Origin: Amycolatopsis sp. 195334CR
GTDB lineage: Bacteria; Actinomycetota; Actinomycetes; Mycobacteriales; Pseudonocardiaceae
Length of the DNA stretch: 64,000 nucleotides
Assembly: GCF_017309385.1 (NCBI RefSeq)
Contig: NZ_JAFJMJ010000001.1
Coordinates: 4,402,001-4,466,000, forward strand
Direction: 5' to 3'
The notes below the pieces were generated by a model. It ran no database searches and was not told the DNA's origin. It saw only the letters and a list, made by a program, of their open reading frames with translations. Positions 60,781-64,000 of this stretch are shown one piece after another. A program made the translations under genes and the position numbers. Position 1 is the first letter of the stretch; each line of letters opens with the position of its first letter.

Positions 60781-61436
60781 ATCGCGCGCATCCGCTCGAT
60801 CTCGGCGGTCTGCCCGGTGAGCACTTCCTGCGCCATCTCCTGCGCGCGGACGTTGAGCCCACCGCCGAGCTGCTGCTCCGCCATGGTCAGCGCGCCCTCG
60901 TGGTGGCGGATCATCAGTTCCAGGAACAACCGGTCGAAGTCGGTGCCCTTCGCCGCGCGCAACGCGTCCAGCTGCTCCGGGGTGGCCATGCCCGGCATGG
61001 TGGAGTGGTCGTGACCGCCGTGTGAACCGTGCCCCGCGTGCCCGCCGGTGTCCTCGGGCGGCACCGGCTTCCCGTGCTCGGTGAGCCAGGAGGACATCTG
61101 CGCGATTTCGGCGCCCTGCGCCACGTCGATCCGGCTCGACACCCCGCGCACCAGCTCGTTGCTCGCGCGGTCGGCCACCAGCGCGGTCATCACGAGCGCC
61201 TGCCGGTGGTGCGGGATCATGTTGGTGACGTAGTTCACATCGGCTTCGCTGATCGTCACGTTCTGCTGATGCTGCGCGGCTTCCCCGGGCGGGACCTCGG
61301 TGGCGGCCTCACCGGGTTTGCCGGGAACGAGCACCCCCGCCGAGGGTTGCGGGGGCGGGACCGGCTCGTTCGAGCACCCCGCCAGCACCACGCAGGCGAG
61401 CCCGGCGGCGATCGCGGCGGTCACTGTTCGTGTCAT
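60768..61436 (-). CDS. DUF305 lipoprotein
   Basis: A 222-residue secreted lipoprotein with lipobox LAGC (Cys21) and a Pro-rich linker. Two DUF305 copies follow: NYVTNMIPHHRQALVMTALV and RLFLELMIRHHEGALTMAEQQL each hold the HH pair of this family. Between them lies a His/Gly-rich loop (GGHAGHGSHGGHDHS). DUF305 proteins are found beside copper genes and probably bind metals. It is divergent from the LVIVD protein gene, about 130 bp away. Confidence 0.9.
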   Translation of the reverse strand: MTRTVTAAIAAGLACVVLAGCSNEPVPPPQPSAGVLVPGKPGEAATEVPPGEAAQHQQNVTISEADVNYVTNMIPHHRQALVMTALVADRASNELVRGVSSRIDVAQGAEIAQMSSWLTEHGKPVPPEDTGGHAGHGSHGGHDHSTMPGMATPEQLDALRAAKGTDFDRLFLELMIRHHEGALTMAEQQLGGGLNVRAQEMAQEVLTGQTAEIERMRAIQLP

Positions 61437-61565
61437 GGGCGCCAGCGAACCGTCTCGGCCGCCGGTTCGTCAATCCTCTCGCAGGTCGGACCCCTCTTAA
61501 GTAGCTATCGACCATCTGCGCGAAAGGTAATAATCTCCGGCGACCAGTAAAGATTGGGGGCTCGT

Positions 61566-63002
<1,437 letters not shown>

Positions 63003-63018
63003 CGGGCCCGTCCCAACG

Positions 63019-63071
63019 CTATGAGTGGGGCATTACTTGCAATCAACGCAAGTAATGCCCCACTCATAGCA
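63019..63071. terminator. Perfect 23-bp hairpin between convergent genes
   Basis: The arms 63019-63041 and 63049-63071 (starting GCTATGAGTGGGGC) are perfectly complementary over 23 bp with a 7-base loop AATCAAC. It lies between the LVIVD gene and the convergent GH13 gene, and is AT-richer than the surroundings. It is the same kind of structure as the hairpin at 5063-5117. Confidence 0.8.
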
Positions 63072-63082
63072 TTCGGGGGAGG

Positions 63083-64000
63083 CTAGATGAGCCAGGCGGC
63101 GGCGTCGGGCGGCAGCTTGCCCTCGACCAGCGGGCTGCTGGACAGCAGCACCTCGCCCGGGGGCAGGTCCACCGGTGCCGCCGAGGTGTTCAGTGCGCAG
63201 ACGAGCCCGCCGGGCTTGCGCCGCAGGGCGAAGCAGCCCGCCGGGGCGCCGTACCACTCGACCTCGTCGCCGTCGAAGGCCGGATGCTGGTGCCGCAGTT
63301 CCAGCGCGTGCCGGTAGAGCGAGAGCGTGGAGTCGGCGTCCTCCAGTTGCGCCTCCACGGTCAGCTCGGCCCAGTCGTCCGGCATCGGCAGCCAGGCGCG
63401 GTCCGCGGTGGAGAAGCCGAACGGCGGTTCCTTGCCCTCCCAGGGGATCGGCACGCGGCAGCCGTCGCGGCCCCCGTCCGGGCCCGCCGTGCGCACCCGC
63501 GGGTCCACCAGCGCCTCCGCCGGAAGGTCCACATTGGCCAGACCGAGTTCTTCGCCGTTGTACAGGTAGATCGCGCCCGGCAGGGCCAGTTCCACCAGCG
63601 CCATCGCGCGCGCCCGCCGCACGCCCTGCTCGCCGCCGCCGTACCGGCTCACCTGCCGCCAGACGTCGTGGTTGGAGAGCGTCCAGGTGGCGGCCACCCC
63701 GGCACTGCCGGCGATCGCCAGCGAGCGTTCGATCGACGCCCGCATCGCGTCGGCGTCGAAATGGGTGAGCACCAGGCGGAAGTTGAAGCCGAGGTGGAGT
63801 TCGTCCGGCCGGAGGTAGCGGGCGAAGCGCTCCTCGTCGGACACCCAGATCTCCCCGACGGCCATCGTGCCCGGGTACTCGTCGAGCACCTTGCGGATCA
63901 TCTGGTGGATCTCGTGCACGCCGTCGTTGTCGAAGCGGCGGTCGGGGATGTCGCGGTAGTCCCCGCTGATCAGCGCGTCCGCGGCGGCCGCCCGCAGGTC
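63083..64000 (-). CDS. GH13 alpha-glucosidase (partial, N-terminus outside)
   Basis: The frame is open to the right edge; about 305 C-terminal residues are visible. GH13 region III (TMAVGEIWV, catalytic acid Glu) and region IV (TLSNHDVWR, stabilising Asp) are present. They are followed by GAIYLYNGEELGL, CRVPIPWEGKEPPFGF and a C-terminal beta domain ending DAAAWLI. The pattern fits an oligo-1,6-glucosidase / maltase of family GH13. The stop is 12 bp after the long hairpin, so that hairpin can terminate this gene. Confidence 0.9.
   Translation of the reverse strand, partial: DLRAAAADALISGDYRDIPDRRFDNDGVHEIHQMIRKVLDEYPGTMAVGEIWVSDEERFARYLRPDELHLGFNFRLVLTHFDADAMRASIERSLAIAGSAGVAATWTLSNHDVWRQVSRYGGGEQGVRRARAMALVELALPGAIYLYNGEELGLANVDLPAEALVDPRVRTAGPDGGRDGCRVPIPWEGKEPPFGFSTADRAWLPMPDDWAELTVEAQLEDADSTLSLYRHALELRHQHPAFDGDEVEWYGAPAGCFALRRKPGGLVCALNTSAAPVDLPPGEVLLSSSPLVEGKLPPDAAAWLI

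Overview
The window is very GC-rich actinobacterial DNA. GTG and TTG starts are common, genes are tightly packed with 1-8 bp overlaps, and several enzymes are typical of the group, such as a giant NAD-glutamate dehydrogenase, EttA and VKOR-free CopD/CtaG fusions. The gene set and protein details point to Pseudonocardiaceae, most likely Amycolatopsis or a close relative of the cephamycin producer A. (Nocardia) lactamdurans. The genus is an inference from content, not a search result.

The core of the window (about 17.2-39.5 kb) is a beta-lactam cluster that encodes the cephamycin C pathway. Two operons diverge from a 586-bp intergenic region at 21.3-21.9 kb. The leftward operon is cefD (isopenicillin N epimerase), cefE (expandase), a 14-TM exporter (cmcT-like) and an M15 zinc D,D-carboxypeptidase; every junction is a 4-bp stop/start overlap. 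The rightward operon is lat (lysine aminotransferase), pcbAB (ACV synthetase, 3625 aa), pcbC (isopenicillin N synthase), cmcI and cmcJ (7-alpha-methoxylation), cefF (3-hydroxylase) and cmcH (carbamoyltransferase). Together they convert lysine, cysteine and valine into a 7-methoxy-3-carbamoyloxymethyl cephem. No piperideine-6-carboxylate dehydrogenase (pcd) and no ccaR-like activator gene is present here. Self-protection is represented by the M15 carboxypeptidase, the exporter and a class A beta-lactamase lipoprotein at 41.5 kb.

The cluster edges look disturbed. On the left, a 161-bp near-perfect palindrome abuts, and helps to form, the stop codon of the last operon gene. On the right, after cmcH, there is an eroded IS630-type transposase with a 15-bp minisatellite inside it, then GC-rich low-complexity DNA, the beta-lactamase and a tRNA-Arg(UCU).

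Left flank (0-16.8 kb): ordinary accessory and housekeeping genes. These include a Gpi18-like mannosyltransferase, GNAT, alpha-carbonic anhydrase, a MarR/MFS pair, a LysR/EamA pair, an NmrA-like oxidoreductase, a MetE-like protein, a streptogrisin-type protease, a PadR/permease-prefix pair, a serine hydrolase and an OafA-like acyltransferase. A tandem array at 3.36-3.60 kb repeats the coding end of the gene beside it.

Right flank (43.9-64 kb): an I36 inhibitor, MFS, histidine phosphatase, CopD-CtaG protein, SSB, EttA, a TPR protein with a long RYAQPAA repeat domain, NAD-GDH, a thioesterase, a DUF305 lipoprotein, an LVIVD protein and a partial GH13 alpha-glucosidase. Long perfect hairpins sit between convergent genes at 5.07-5.12 and 63.02-63.07 kb.
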